From assembly GCA_002007465.1 (NCBI GenBank), contig LNAC01000137.1, positions 1,258,350-1,322,349 on the forward strand: a stretch of DNA of 64,000 nt, given 5' to 3'. The stretch comes from Ailurus styani (Eukaryota > Chordata > Mammalia > Carnivora > Ailuridae). Below are positions 39,820 through 49,999 of the stretch, one piece after another; within the stretch, counting starts at the first letter, position 1; the number at the start of each line of letters is the position of its first letter. The translations under genes were made by a program, and so were the position numbers. The notes beneath the pieces are model-generated. The model did not search any database and was not told the DNA's origin. It worked only from the letters and a program-made list of their open reading frames with translations.

Positions 39820-41640
39820 ATAAATATCTGGAGATAATTGTGTTACTGGTGTGAGTTGTTAGGGGCTGTAAAGAGATACAAGGGCACCGTGGGGAGCTCA
39901 ATTGGGAAGAGAGAGTTACAATAAAGGACCTATTCAAGAGGTTTGCAAAAAAAAAAAGAGGTAAAATAATTAAATAGTCACAGCATTATTTCTCCGTTAA
40001 AAAAAACCCTAAAATATTCATTCTTTTTTTCTGTTTTGCTTATTGTGATTATTAATCTTGCCTGCCTACAAGCAAAGAATTCCAAGAAGCACATTTTTTC
40101 TCTTCAAGGCCATTCAGGGTCTAATTTATTAACTAGCTGGGAGGCAGCTTAAATCCATAAAAATAAACTTAAGAGGAGGAATTTTCCCAGCTTCCGAATG
40201 TGGCCTGGTAAATACTGGAGACAGCAGAGGGCTACCTAGTTACCTCTAGCTGGGTTGGCTCTCAGGGCCTTTCTCCTGTCTCTTAGTCCCCACAACCACA
40301 GTCAGATCCAGGAGGGGCAGAAACCCCAACTTCTTGAAAAATGTGCTTCCCCCACCTCAACGTGGGACTCTGAAACTGTAAAGTAGACGCAGCCAGGGTG
40401 AGGGGAAGTGGGATTCTCCTAGAAGGGGTAAAACTTCCTGAACTCCACTCTGTGACCCACACTGTACTCAACCACAACTGAATGCCCCCATCCTGGCCCA
40501 GACAATTTTCAAGCCATTAAAAAGAAAAAAAAAAATTCACTAGCTGATTCCAGAGAGGCCCAGCTGATTAATTTTTGAAGCAACTGGGAAGGCGGAAACA
40601 TTTCGTGCTCCAGTTCTGCTCCATTCCCACCTCCATCTCAGCTAAGAAGCTATTTAATTACTTAAGTAATCGTTAACACTTAGTGTAAAAGCAACCCGGG
40701 AAGCTGGCCACACGGACACCCGGAAGCAGTCGTGGGCAGGGAGGCTAGAACCCCCCAGCTGCAGCCAGAGCCGCCCCAGCTCAGCCCAGGGCTTTCTACA
40801 GCCCTAGTCCAGCCAGAGACTCACTCCGGGAAAGAATCTCCGGACACCTCGGAGTCCAATGGGGCCTTGGTCCTCTAAGCCACTGGGCCACTGCCACCCC
40901 CATCCCAGACTCAAGCCTCTGCTTTCAAATACAGTGGTTTTAATCACTTAATTCTCAAAATCCATCCCAAACTCCTTTGCTGGGGTGAAGGGGAGAGCTC
41001 ACTTTCGGCCCTACCGGCCCCCAGCCAAAGAGTAATTAGCAATTAAGATGACAAAGTTTCACTCTCCAGGGCCAAATAAGATAACAACTTATCAAATTGC
41101 CCTCAGACGTTTGCAGAGGTCACCGGCTATAAAAAATGTAGTGTCAACGGCAACAACTATTATTTCTCCTTGGTAAACTCACCAGGCTTTCAAGCTCTTT
41201 GCTTTTCATTTCATTTTCTGCTCCCGTCCCCTCCTCAAACCTTCCAAGTTCGAGTTAAACGTCCAAAATGGCTTAGGAAGCTTTAGAGAGTATGGGGGTG
41301 TGGGGGGGAGAAACCACATTCACTTTGTTTTTAAACTTTCTAGAAATCACTCATGACTAGAGGGCCGGGTTTAAGCACTCGAAAAAGAAAGCATTTCCAC
41401 TTGAAATTCAACTCCATTTTCCCCCAATTACACTTGCTAAAATTCAGGGCTATTATGATCTAGGGAGACTGAGAAAATCTGCACAAGGAAAGAGGCAACA
41501 ACTTTATGAACTTTGAAAAGACACTTTTCCTCCTGGGGTCTTAGAATCGAAAAGCTCTCAAATTACTCAGACTAATTAGCTGGGAGAGGATGTGATCAGA
41601 CGAAGGGAAAAGCCAATGCTTTCATATTGATTTTTTTTTT
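39820..41640. promoter_or_regulatory. Candidate regulatory blocks in PAX6 intron 2
   Basis: Several non-repetitive TAAT-rich pieces: about 40000-40170 (gattattaatcttgcctg, taatttattaactagctgg), 40540-40690 (agctgattaatttttgaag, atttaattacttaagtaatc), 41030-41240 (agtaattagcaattaagatg) and 41540-41590 (cagactaattagctggg). The repeated ATTAGCTGG/ACTAGCTGG words suggest shared factor sites. Inference from motifs. Confidence 0.4.
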
Positions 41641-41889
41641 GAGGCCTCACAAAGAAAAAATCAGGAGATTTGGATCATTTTTTTTAAAAAGGCAATCCAC
41701 CTTTCCACCTCGAAACTTGTTGAAATGGCAACACCGGGTGCAGCTTTGTCAGAGGAAGACAAGGAAAAATACCCACCGAGCGCTGGGAGCTGGAGGACAG
41801 GGAAGACCCCAGCTTTCGCAGGGCGAGGGCGACGGTTGGGGGAAGCCTGGGGAGCAGAGAGTTTTCAAGTTCCGAGCTCTACGCTCAAC

Positions 41890-42580
41890 TTGGGGGCAAG
41901 AGCCTGAGGGCTTGATGGAAGCTGACAGTCCTCCCGCTCGGCTCTGAGCTCCCTCGGAGCGCGCGTTCGCCCGCCTTGGCCTGGTGGCTTCCTTCCCGGC
42001 TCCCGCTCACTCGCTCTCTCGGTCTGCCTCCAGCGTGTGGCTGCCTCGCCGAGCGACTCTGCGGCGGCTGTCGGCGGGCGCGGTAGCCCTCGGTAGTGCC
42101 CGCCGACTCCTCGGTGCCCGAGCCGAGCGCCGCACAAAGCCGGAGGGCGGGCGGGCGGCGGCGCGGCGAGCAGGCTCCTTGGCGCTCGCTCCGCACGCTC
42201 GCTCTGTGCGCGCTCGCTGGGCCCTCGGCTGGACAAAGCAGCCGGCGGAGCCGGGTCTCCGAAGCCGTCCCCGGGCCTGGGGCACCGCAGAGCCTCTTCG
42301 TCGTCTGCCGCCGGCCGGGGGCATTTGGCGACGTTGGGGTCGGGAGCCGCGGCGGCTGCTGCGCCCGGAGCCTCGGTTCTTGCAGCGAGCCCAGCTCGGG
42401 CTGGCGCTGGGACTGAGCCGGCCGCCTGCCCCGAGCCCTGCGCCGCTCCCGCTCGCCGGCTGTCGCCCTCCGACGCGGGCTTTCGCTGGAAGTAGAAAGT
42501 TTGGGCTCCTGCGTGGAAACTTCTCCGGCCCAACTCTCCCGGCGTAGCAGTGGGGGAGGGGACCGGCCAGGGGGAGGAAG
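41890..42580. promoter_or_regulatory. CpG island downstream of P1
   Basis: Dense CpG and GC-rich sequence next to exon 2. Both strands carry long chance ORFs (for example 268 codons on the minus strand), which I reject as genes. It probably marks the open promoter region of P1. Confidence 0.65.
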
Positions 42581-42658
42581 GAAGGAAGGAGGGAGGAAAG
42601 GGGAGACCTGCCTGAATATTGCAATAAAAATGAAGCAAGAAGAAAGAAGCGGACTCAC

Positions 42659-42842
42659 CTTTATGAGGCATCCTCTCTCGTCAAAGCTCCTGTCAAGAGT
42701 TTTGGTTGGTTGGGGTATTTTTGCTGTTGTTGCTGCTTAAAGACCACAATGGTTTGCAATGACGGTGTTTTAAAGGAGTTGCTGGTGAGAGTTTTCTCCA
42801 CGGACGCTGCTGGTTTGGTGTGTGAGAGCAATTCTCAGATCC
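42659..42842 (-). other. PAX6: PAX6 noncoding exon 2 (184 nt)
   Basis: It begins GGATCTGAGAATTGCTCTCA after acceptor CTTCCCAG and ends GATGCCTCATAAAG before GTGAGT. The landmark words (CTCCTTTAAAACACCGTC, CTCTTGACAGGAGC) match the human exon I remember. It is shared by P0 and P1 transcripts. P1 transcripts probably start 5' of it and may read straight into it. Confidence 0.88.
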
Positions 42843-43300
42843 CTGGGAAGGAGACAGAGATTGACAATAAAATGGGCTGTCAGCGGCTGGAGAGTGAGAG
42901 ATAAAGAGTGTGGGTGAGGGAAGTGGCTGCAGCCAGCACACCTATGCTGATTGGTGATGGCTCAAGTGTGTTAATGTGTGTGTGCCGGCGCCCGGCCTCG
43001 CCTCCACCGCTCCTCACTGGCCCATTAGCGAAGCCTGACCTCTGTCATCATCCTCCAGCAAAACACTTCCTCCTGCGCCTGAACCAGAGCGGGAAATGAG
43101 GCCGAGCCACGGTTCGCTTTTCAAACCCACTAATCACTCCGCAACATGCAAATGCACCGCTCGCTCCCACACAAAATATTGCTTTATGCAAAGCAGCGCC
43201 GGGGCCTCGCGCCAGCCGATTGGATGCTCCCTCTCCCCGCCTGGTGCAATTGGTCCGTTTGTTTGAATATGAATACACTTGTTTTCGGCTCGGATGGTGG
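42843..43300 (-). promoter_or_regulatory. PAX6: PAX6 promoter P1
   Basis: Upstream of exon 2 on the minus strand are three CCAAT boxes (ATTGG on the plus strand at 42950-42954, 43219-43223 and 43249-43253), an octamer atgcaaat at 43146-43153, and TTTATC/TTTATTG words nearer exon 2 (TATA-like). Known P1 drives lens, cornea and pancreas expression along with P0 (established knowledge). The start site itself was not resolved. Confidence 0.7.
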
Positions 43301-43960
43301 GTCCCGGCTTCTCTCCCCGGCGCTGGGCCCCCGAGCCCGGGCTCTGGAGCTGGCGCTCGCCGACATCTCTCGGCTCCGAGCACTCCGGGGGTCAGCGCTG
43401 CCCGCACTGTGGCCACGAACTTGAGGGGTCGAGCGAAGGCCGCTGGGTGGCGGGTCGCGCCCCCCCACCACTCCCCCTCGGCTGGGCGCGGGACTCCCAG
43501 CTCGTGGAGGGAGCAAGTTTCTGCAGCTTCTCGCAGCCCTTTCTTGCCAACTCCGGCGCAGCGTGGCCTGCCGCCCCGCCCCCGCCCTCCCCTCCCGCCC
43601 TACCTCGTCCCCGCCCGGGCGCTGGGACGCGGAGCACAGCAGCCGCCGCGCCTCAGCCCACCTGGCCGCAGGGAAGAAGAGGAGAAAAGGGGCGTGCACG
43701 GCCCTGGGTCCCGGCAGCAGCGCTCCGGCGGCGGCCGAGGCGAAGCCTAGGCCGAGACGAGGCCGCCTGGCTGGGAAGTCGGCGAGGCCCGGCGGCCTCC
43801 CTAGTCCAGGCCTCTGGGCCTGCCCATTTCCCCACTCTTGCTCCCCCGGCCCTTTCTTCAGTCCTTTCTCCTTCTCGGAAGCCGCGGTGCGCAGCGGAGC
43901 GGAGGCACAGCCGGGGCTGGAGAGGCCCGAGCAAACACGCCACTTACTTTGTGTACAGAG
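43280..43960. promoter_or_regulatory. CpG island upstream of P1
   Basis: GC- and CpG-rich stretch directly upstream of the P1 CCAAT cluster. Its long open frames on both strands are compositional. Confidence 0.6.
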
Positions 43961-45417
43961 GGTTCTTGTGAAAAGCCCTGAAGAGTCCTTACCAAACACT
44001 CACCAACTTCTCCCACGTGCCATTTGTTGACTAAGAGCGGCTGCTTTTCCAGGAGCCTGAGAGGAGGGGACGCGAGGGGGGGATGAGAGGGGAGGAGGGG
44101 TGGTGGAGGCCTGGGGTGGAGGAAGATGACCCATGCAGGGGAAAGAGTCGCGTGTGTGTGTCCTCGCCAGCGATGTCCGCGTGTCAGCGTGTGTCGATGT
44201 GTTCCACTGGTTATCTGCGAGCGATGCGCGGGGCTCGACACCGCAATTCCTTCTCCAGGGTCTGCTCAGTCCCAGGAGGCAGCTCCCCTTCCGCTGTTGC
44301 CAGAAAATGGGGAGGAAAGTAAGCAAATGGCTTTTCTCTTCTGACCACACACCAGAAGTCCATTTGTTGAATGCCTGATGATTAGGACACACCTCAGTAC
44401 ACTCCAAAGGCGCCCCTTGGCGCACGCAGTTAAGGTGACAGGGGAGGGAGAGGCTGTCTAGTCCCGCGAAGTCTGGAGTTGTCTCGGAGCTTGGTGGCTG
44501 GTCGCAGGGGAGGTGGAAGGTTTGGGATGGGGGAAACAGCCCAGGACCCCAGCCAAGGACTGAGGCAGGGAGGCTGAAACGAAGCCGCGCCGGGTACACT
44601 TGATTCCTCTTGACTTACGAAAAGTGCTGAAAGTCAGAGCTCATCAACAAAGTCTGTGCGCCCTAACTTGCCGCTGACAGGCGATGGGGCAGCCGTCCCT
44701 GGGAGCTGGGACCAGGAGGACGTTGCAGGCTGCCTTGGGCTGCTGGCCTTGTGTGGGCCTCACGCTGTCGTCCCCTACCGGGACCCACTGACGCCGAGAC
44801 CAAGGAGCAGGTGCAGAGCTCCGGAGAAATGGAGGCCTCCTCTGACCGGACCAGGCTTGGGCTTGCACAACCTGCTGACCATCTCCACCCGGGGATGGCC
44901 CGTCCTGTGGCCCAGGAGCACTCGGAGCAGGGAAAAAACCCAGGCCAGAAGCGAAGGAGGTGGTGCCAGGCGCTGGGGTCAGCGGCCTCCCGGGCAAGAA
45001 TTCGTAGGACCGCGACTTTCAGAGGATCCCGGGAAGTGGGGCAGCGGGCTCAGGTCCCAGACCAGCAGGAATCTGCGTTTTTCTCTTCCTTTTTACTTCT
45101 CAAACAAGTGTTAAAGAAGCTTGAACTCAAGTCCACTGGGCATAAGCAAGGGGGGTGGGGTGGGGAAGAGGCCCAGAGAACGTCCGAACTGGAGGCGAAT
45201 ATCATTTTTACAACCTTTCAATTAGCGACCGAGTGGATTAGCACCTTCTTAAGCTTTGCCTCGGAAAGAAGCAGCCCTAATCTTGTTGCTATTTTCCCCC
45301 AGGGCACTGGCTCTTTGAATTAGCTCCTTCTCCCACCCCTCAACCCCCACCTCACCTCGGAGAAAAGTTTTAACAACAAAAAATCATAACAGGCAAGGAG
45401 CCGGGAGTGAATGCCAC

Positions 45418-45428
45418 TGACGTCATTG
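45418..45428. promoter_or_regulatory. CRE overlapping a CCAAT box
   Basis: tgacgtca (45418-45425) runs directly into ttgg, so the minus strand reads CCAATGACGTCA. It is a full palindromic CRE fused to a CCAAT box, as found in regulated promoters. It lies midway between P0 and P1. Confidence 0.5.
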
Positions 45429-47493
45429 GGTGGGGGTGGGGGCTGGGGAAGGACTCTCGGAAACCCCTCTGCACAAACGAGAAACAAAAAGAACTTGGCT
45501 GCTTCCAATGTGTCAATATTTTGAGGGGAGCCCAGCCCGGAGGGAGGCAGAGTTTTCAAAGTTTAAGGAGAGAGGGGTGGAGAGCGAGGTTTCCCGTTCT
45601 CCCCGGAGGAAGAGCGTCTCTGGAATCTCGAGGGGGGCGGGAGTGCTGCTGTTCTACTTGGTGGGGCGCCTCTCGCCCTCTGCCAAGTACCTGTTCTGGT
45701 GGCGGCGCGGCGGGTTGCGGAGCTGGGACCGAGGTGCAGCACGCCGGGGCCGGAGGTGTATGTAAAATTGGGACAACCCTCAGGTCGCCATTTTAATTGC
45801 GGCTTGCAACAGGACCGAGGCCCACTTGCTGCCCTCCAGGGCGGGGAAATCGCGCCTTCCGTTTCTGCGTCGCCTTTTCCCGCCTCGCGCCAGGTACTGC
45901 CGCTCCCCCGCCCTTTGGCGCCCGTGCGGGGCGTCTTTTCGGCCTGTTCCAGCAGGGGCCGCCGGGGGCTTCGCGCCCGGGAGGGGAGGCTCTCTGTGCC
46001 GAGGGAGTCACGCTGGGGGATCGCCGCTCCCCCGAGAGTGCCCTGAGCCTCTGGCCAGTACTGGCGCGTGAGTGTGAGGTCGGACAGCAGCTCAGCCCCA
46101 GCGGCCCCCGGCATGTGCCTGTCCCCTCTCCCCAGAGACGGCCTCTGGCAAGGCAAAGACGTGTCCGATTCCTGAGGGATGTGCTTTCGGCTCCCGGCTT
46201 CGGGACCAAGAGTCTCCCACCCGGTGTCGCTACACCTTCGAACTGCCGCTTTCCACCGCCAAGCAGAGACACCGTGCTGGCGCGCAGGGAAGGGTGGAGA
46301 GGAGCTTTTCTTTGAAGGAGGAAAGTCTCCGCAGACACCTGCGCACTCTGCAGAGCCTCAGACGACTCTGTCTCTGCAGGCCCTAGGAAGGTGGGCTCCC
46401 AGGGTAGCAGAGCTGATGAATCGGAGCAAACCAGCACGAAAGGCTGAGGCTCCCACCCCTGCCGCCCAGTTCGGGGTGCCTGCTCCACTCGGGGTCTTTC
46501 TCTCTTTTCTCCAGCAACCTGCGGGTTTCCAGCTCACCCAGCAGCCTCGCCGAGCCCAGAGCGCTGGAAAGCGAGAGAGCAGGGAGCCTGCAGGGGGGCG
46601 CCTCGGGGCTGTGGCCACTCTTGGCTCCGCGAAAGCCGCGGTGCTCTCGCCCTTCCTCGCCTCCTGCCAAGTGACAAGTGTGTCAGGGCGCTCTCTGGGT
46701 TCAGTCTTCTTTCATTCACATTAGGCTGCAAGAGTCTCTCTTTCTCTCCTCCCCTAACCTTCCCCCGCCCGGAAAAATACTTTTAACAAAGCAATGTCCG
46801 ACTGGGTCTCCCAGCGAAGTGATCCCTACAGCCTTCACACAGGTGGGACTCCCAAGCCTTTGCTTCCCGGACCCTACATGTTATTGCCCGGACAGGGACC
46901 AGGTTTAAAACTCCGGGTGTGTAGAATACTTGAAAAGCACAGGTACTCTCTGATTTTTGCAAATTGTGTTCTCAGGAAAGTTTGCTTTCCATTTCGTCTC
47001 CCTGGACGGTTCCCCATCTCTCCTTTGCCTGTAACTTCCTCCCTCCAGAGGCAAGAATTCAGCGTCAAACGAAAAGCAAGCCAAGGCCACCTCAGTCCTT
47101 TCTCCCTGGAGAGTCCCCTCTTAAAACAGCTGCTTATTTTAAAGTCCAGGGACCGAGCCCTGCAACTTGTCCTGGAGTAAAGCAGGGAACAAACCGGCTG
47201 GGAACTGGGGGCTCTGCTGGGGGATTTGAGAACGGAGAAGAGGGAGGGAGCAAATGTCACGGCCGGCTCGCTCGAGCAGCCAGGGAACCGGAGCTAAGCG
47301 TATCGCGCTTTTAAAATGACATTGATTGGGACAAGCTGTTCCCCACCCCAGTAAGAGCTAATCTGCCTGTTAATCAAGGCACTAAGGGGCTCAATGCGAG
47401 TTTTATTAGAGATTGGAGACAGAGGCGGCAGCGAGGGATCAAAAGCCGGGATCCCAGATATTTGTCGGTGCCGTCACCAAAAAAAAAAAAAAA

Positions 47494-47841
47494 NNNNNNN
47501 NNNNNNNNNNNNNNNNNNNNNNNNNNNNNNNNNNNNNNNNNNNNNNNNNNNNNNNNNNNNNNNNNNNNNNNNNNNNNNNNNNNNNNNNNNNNNNNNNNNN
47601 NNNNNNNNNNNNNNNNNNNNNNNNNNNNNNNNNNNNNNNNNNNNNNNNNNNNNNNNNNNNNNNNNNNNNNNNNNNNNNNNNNNNNNNNNNNNNNNNNNNN
47701 NNNNNNNNNNNNNNNNNNNNNNNNNNNNNNNNNNNNNNNNNNNNNNNNNNNNNNNNNNNNNNNNNNNNNNNNNNNNNNNNNNNNNNNNNNNNNNNNNNNN
47801 NNNNNNNNNNNNNNNNNNNNNNNNNNNNNNNNNNNNNNNNN
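47494..47841. other. Assembly gap (348 N)
   Basis: It follows an A-run (47479-47493) and precedes GC-rich sequence. Confidence 0.99.
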
Positions 47842-49164
47842 GGCGGGGGAGAAGCTGCGGCTTGGCTTCGCGGAGTTCCGCCGGGGGGAGTTTAAGAACC
47901 CTCGACCTGGGGCCCTGAAGTCTGAGAGGGTTCGGGAGAGGAGGAAGAATGAAAAATAGAGCAACACAGAGCACCGCCAATAAGGGCATCCATCCCTCCC
48001 TGTCAGCTCCCCGCCGCTCAGGCCGCCTCTGGCGCCCGGTGGCGTCTGGGCCCCGCGCGCAGCAGCCGGGCGGGCCGGAAAGTTCGCGCCGCGCAGCGCA
48101 GCGAGAGGGACTCTCCTTCCGTCTCTCCCGCGCTGCCCCCTTCTGCCCTGGAGGGGTGTTAGGTTCCTTCGGTTTTCCTTTCAGATTCCAAAATAAATAA
48201 ATAAACGCCCAGGCCCTGGGGAAATCTGAATAGTCACTCATTCAATAATCCAAATTATACGAGAGGGTCTGCGAAAAAAGGACAAGCCAGCCGCGGACGC
48301 CCTCCGATCAAGGAGGGCACGGGAGTGAGAAGGCGACAGAGGAGGTCCCCAGCTCGCCCTGGGCGCGGGGAGAGGACTCTGGTCAGAGGTAATTATGTCA
48401 CTGCGTTTTCTCGCCGTGACAGCCGAATAAACACGATCTCCAATAAACATCTCTAATGAGGGAGGAGGCCCGAGGATGACTGGGTTTGATTTATGACTGG
48501 AGGAGAAGGTCCACTTCCCACTGCGAAGCGGGCAACCTGCTTGCCGCCCAGCTCCGGAGAAAGGAAGCCGCGAAGGAGAGGACGCAGGCCCAGGTAAGGC
48601 GCCCGGCCGCTTCTCTCACTCTGCTGCTTCCGGGGCAAGGTGGGCAGGGGCGGCCACCGCTCCCAGCCGGGCCGTGATCCCAAGCACCTGTCACAGGTGC
48701 CTGGGGCACAAACATGCTCCGAAAGTGCCCCCCGAACGTCTAGAGAGGACGGGCCGGGACACGAGTGGGAGCGAGGGGCGAGCCCGGGCCCGAGACAGAG
48801 GCCTCCCAGGCCGGTGCCCCTGTGCCCTGCCTAAGCGCGCTTTGCAGTCCGCGGCCGCTTGGTGCTGGACTTTCGGAACTTTCGCCCCGCGGAACCACCG
48901 GTTATTCTGACTTTGGGGTGGTCCCTTCCCTGACCCACTTCGGAGAAACTTCTGGCACCCAGCTTGGGCCGTCCCGGGGCAGGAGAGTGGCCCGGCACTG
49001 CTCTCCCGCGAGCTCAGCGGCCAGGCTCCCCCGGCGCCCACAGGCTTCCCACCAGAGTCCGAGCGCAGCGCCCGCGGTAACCCGAGCCCGCGTTCTAGCT
49101 CAGTGAGAATCGCTAATTATTAGGTCTTCCGAAGTGAAGCTCAAATCACACGCTGGGGCTTTAC

Positions 49165-49905
49165 GCGCTGCCCAGCTCTGCGGGCAGCATTCTTTCGTCC
49201 TCCGCTCCCTTCTGAGAAACGAACTCCCATCTCTAAGACTTTGTTTCGGTCCAAACATCTACACTTTGCCACCGCTGGAAACTTTTGGTGCGCTCCGCCT
49301 GACCCGCGGCGGGGCATTTCCACGCGCTCCGGGCTTTGGTGGGGACTTCACGAGTGCATGTCGTGAACTGCGGTTCCGGGGAGTTCTGGGTGCAAACTGC
49401 ATCCCCTCCTGCTTTTCTCACGGTTGCGAGCGGCTTCTGCAGACAGCAGCAGCAGATCCCCGGCTCCCTCTCCCCGCCCCTCCCCCCAAGCTCAACACCC
49501 AACTAGAAGTCCACTCTGCAAACTGGAACATTTTGCTACTTTTGCAGAAAAGCACGTTCGGCAAAGACAAGACCCCCGCCCCCCATACTATCCCGCCCTC
49601 ACTAAATCCACCTTAGTAATGCCTCCTTTTAAAAGCAAAAGTCAAGCCCCTGTGCTACTTGGAGGCAGGCTTGGATTTGGGGGGCCCATCGCCGGCAGCG
49701 GAGAGGCGGCGCGGGCCCGGAGCCGGACCCGGGCCGGAGCCTGGGCGGTTACCTGGGAGCGGAGGGCGGGGAGGCAGGTGAGCCTGGCGGCGCGGGTTCC
49801 CACACGTCTCACCGCCGCTCGGCAGGGGAAGTGGCAGATCTGACAGCCGCGTTCTACGCGAGGACCTGCCCCAGAGTTTAAATGTCAATGATAAGAAAAG
49901 AGGGT
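49165..49905 (-). other. PAX6: PAX6 first exon from promoter P0
   Basis: The minus strand from 49905 (ACCCTCTTTTCTTATC) through AAACTCTGGGGCAGGTCCTC matches the start of human P0 transcripts as I remember it. The 3' border is uncertain. One candidate donor is CGC|GTAAAG at 49165. A strong internal donor CCCAG|GTAACC at 49753 would give a 153-nt short form. Confidence 0.65.
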
Positions 49906-49990
49906 GCTCAGGCAGGCGCTAACTTTCCTTAATATCCATGCCAGCGCGGTTCTCATTGGCTGCCCGGCCCGCGTGACGTCATGGCGGCTA
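49906..49990 (-). promoter_or_regulatory. PAX6: PAX6 promoter P0
   Basis: Counting back from the inferred start at 49905, a TATA-like GATATTAAGG lies at 49928-49936 (about -25 to -31), a CCAAT box (ATTGG on plus) at 49955-49959 (about -50), and a perfect CRE tgacgtca at 49974-49981 (about -70). P0 is known to drive lens, cornea, conjunctiva and pancreas expression (established knowledge). Confidence 0.75.
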
Positions 49991-49999
49991 GAGTTGGGC

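Larger units (their letters stand above)
38813..42658 (-). other. PAX6: PAX6 intron 2 (3.8 kb)
   Basis: GT-AG intron (donor AAAG|GTGAGT). A (AAAAC)n run lies at 38897-38922. Several AT-rich unique blocks follow (see next entry), and the part next to exon 2 is a CpG island. Confidence 0.88.
43960..49160 (-). other. PAX6: Region between P0 exon and P1 (first intron of P0 transcripts)
   Basis: GC-rich sequence with a further CpG island (about 45560-46660) and a third one (about 47842-49130), plus a CRE-CCAAT composite at 45418-45428 and an assembly gap. I see no protein-coding gene. A conserved-looking homeobox-type word cluster lies at 48385-48500 (gtaattatgtcac, aataaacacgatctcc, ctctaatgagg). 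Confidence 0.75.

Noticed and set aside
41865..42671. 268-codon minus-strand ORF starting MPHKGE
   Set aside because: It starts at the genuine exon 2 uORF ATG but then reads into intron 2. In spliced mRNA it ends after 8 codons. The rest is GC-rich chance ORF.
43184..43999. 271-codon minus-strand ORF upstream of P1
   Set aside because: CpG island artefact; the opposite strand has ORFs of 230 and 176 codons over the same bases.
47374..48241. Long ORFs across the N gap (also at 28280-28697 and 58938-59644)
   Set aside because: Their length comes from N positions counted as open codons, so they have no evidential value.
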